Origin: Chaetoceros tenuissimus
Taxonomy: Eukaryota; Bacillariophyta; Thalassiosirophyceae; Chaetocerotales; Chaetocerotaceae
Length of the DNA: 64,000 bases
Assembly (NCBI GenBank): GCA_021927905.1
Contig: BLLK01000045.1
Span: forward strand, 2,232,001 to 2,296,000
Direction: 5' to 3'
In this document: positions 63,523-64,000 of the stretch, piece after piece
How positions within the stretch are numbered: position 1 is the stretch's first letter
Layout of the letters: each line of letters starts with the position of its first letter
Translations under genes and position numbers: made by a program
Notes under the pieces: generated by a model
What the model saw: the letters and a program-made list of their open reading frames with translations, nothing else
What the model was told of the DNA's origin: nothing
The model's database searches: none

Positions 63523-64000
63523 GGTGATAGTGTTCGACCTTTTAGAATGTATGAATATGTAATGTGGAGGAGAGGCCAAGGTTAAGGTGCAATTGTGCTA
63601 GCTGTGTGTTTGGTGTTCATTTTTTGTGTGGAGAGAAGCTGCTGACAGTCTGTCCGTATGTACGACATAGCAGTAACTACACTATACTCCTCTCGTCATT
63701 GTAATTCATCATTAAACTGTAGATAGTAGACTAGAAAGGGAAAGAGATGATTAAGTCTCGTCATCGTTTTATAACATTTTGAGTGATTTTATTTTGATTG
63801 AAAGCTAAATGGTCGTAGTCTAATCATTTTGTTCATCTGGTTCAGGTAATTTCATCAGAATGAGCAGATAAGTTCAGGTGTATGGACTTTAAATATATTT
63901 ATAATGAAAATAAATATATTCTGTAGCATGAAGTTCGTGTATTCTTGCATGATTATTTGAGAATATTAATCAAATATCAAGGTCGTCAATTTTCAAATGT
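63523..64000. other. 5' flank of eIF3a to window end
   Basis: 478 bp, AT-rich, especially 63890-63980. No gene, RNA or repeat seen. Confidence 0.5.

Noticed and set aside
1-64000. tRNA, rRNA, CRISPR, bacterial operon or virus-like element
   Set aside because: No T-loop-like GGTTCRANNCC box in a cloverleaf context, no repeat-spacer array and no capsid, polymerase or integrase frame was found by eye. Spliced genes rule out a bacterial origin.

Overview
This window looks like nuclear DNA of a diatom or a close photosynthetic stramenopile. The reasons are compact genes, about 30 short GT-AG introns (nearly all 58-125 bp), AT-rich gaps, and several proteins whose signal peptide is followed by Phe (A/G|F), the presequence type used for secondary plastids. 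The species cannot be fixed from sequence alone. I saw no tRNA, rRNA, CRISPR array or virus-like element.

Layout, left to right. 1-7.1 kb: a truncated Ser-rich gene, an AGTRAP-like membrane protein with a frame conflict, a coiled-coil protein ending in a duplicated Cys module, and a DGAT2 acyltransferase. 7.7-14.5 kb: one giant TPR protein. 14.7-15.0 kb: a MITE with perfect 22-bp inverted repeats and an 8-bp target duplication (hAT-like). 15.3-22.2 kb: two proteins with plastid-type presequences (one TraB-like), an unannotated candidate cysteine deubiquitinase with a UIM-like motif, head-to-head with ESCRT-III CHMP1, then p31comet. 22.7-30.3 kb: a two-pore K+ channel with an EF-hand, a PX-BAR sorting nexin, a small Cys-rich lumen-type protein, a CCCH/RRM RNA-binding protein and ribosomal protein uS4. 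30.7-39.3 kb: a protein with SILK and RVxF docking motifs for phosphatase PP1, and two paralogous MscS-type channels flanking a membrane-anchored GH3 glycosidase and an ACT-domain protein. 39.4-52.4 kb: a DHHC palmitoyltransferase, an insulysin, a mitochondrial carrier, a Pro/Ala-rich protein with a His tail, an orphan membrane protein, SDHAF3, a basic orphan and methionine aminopeptidase 1. 53.0-63.5 kb: a Wapl-like cohesin release factor, a plastid-type orphan, a four-BRCT protein and eIF3a.

Most genes are housekeeping genes in mixed orientation with no operon-like logic. The most notable candidates for something undescribed are the UIM plus Cys/His/Asp protein (17.8-20.1 kb) beside CHMP1, and the SILK/RVxF protein (30.8-31.4 kb). 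Exon models were made by hand from splice signals and reading-frame continuity, with no transcript evidence.
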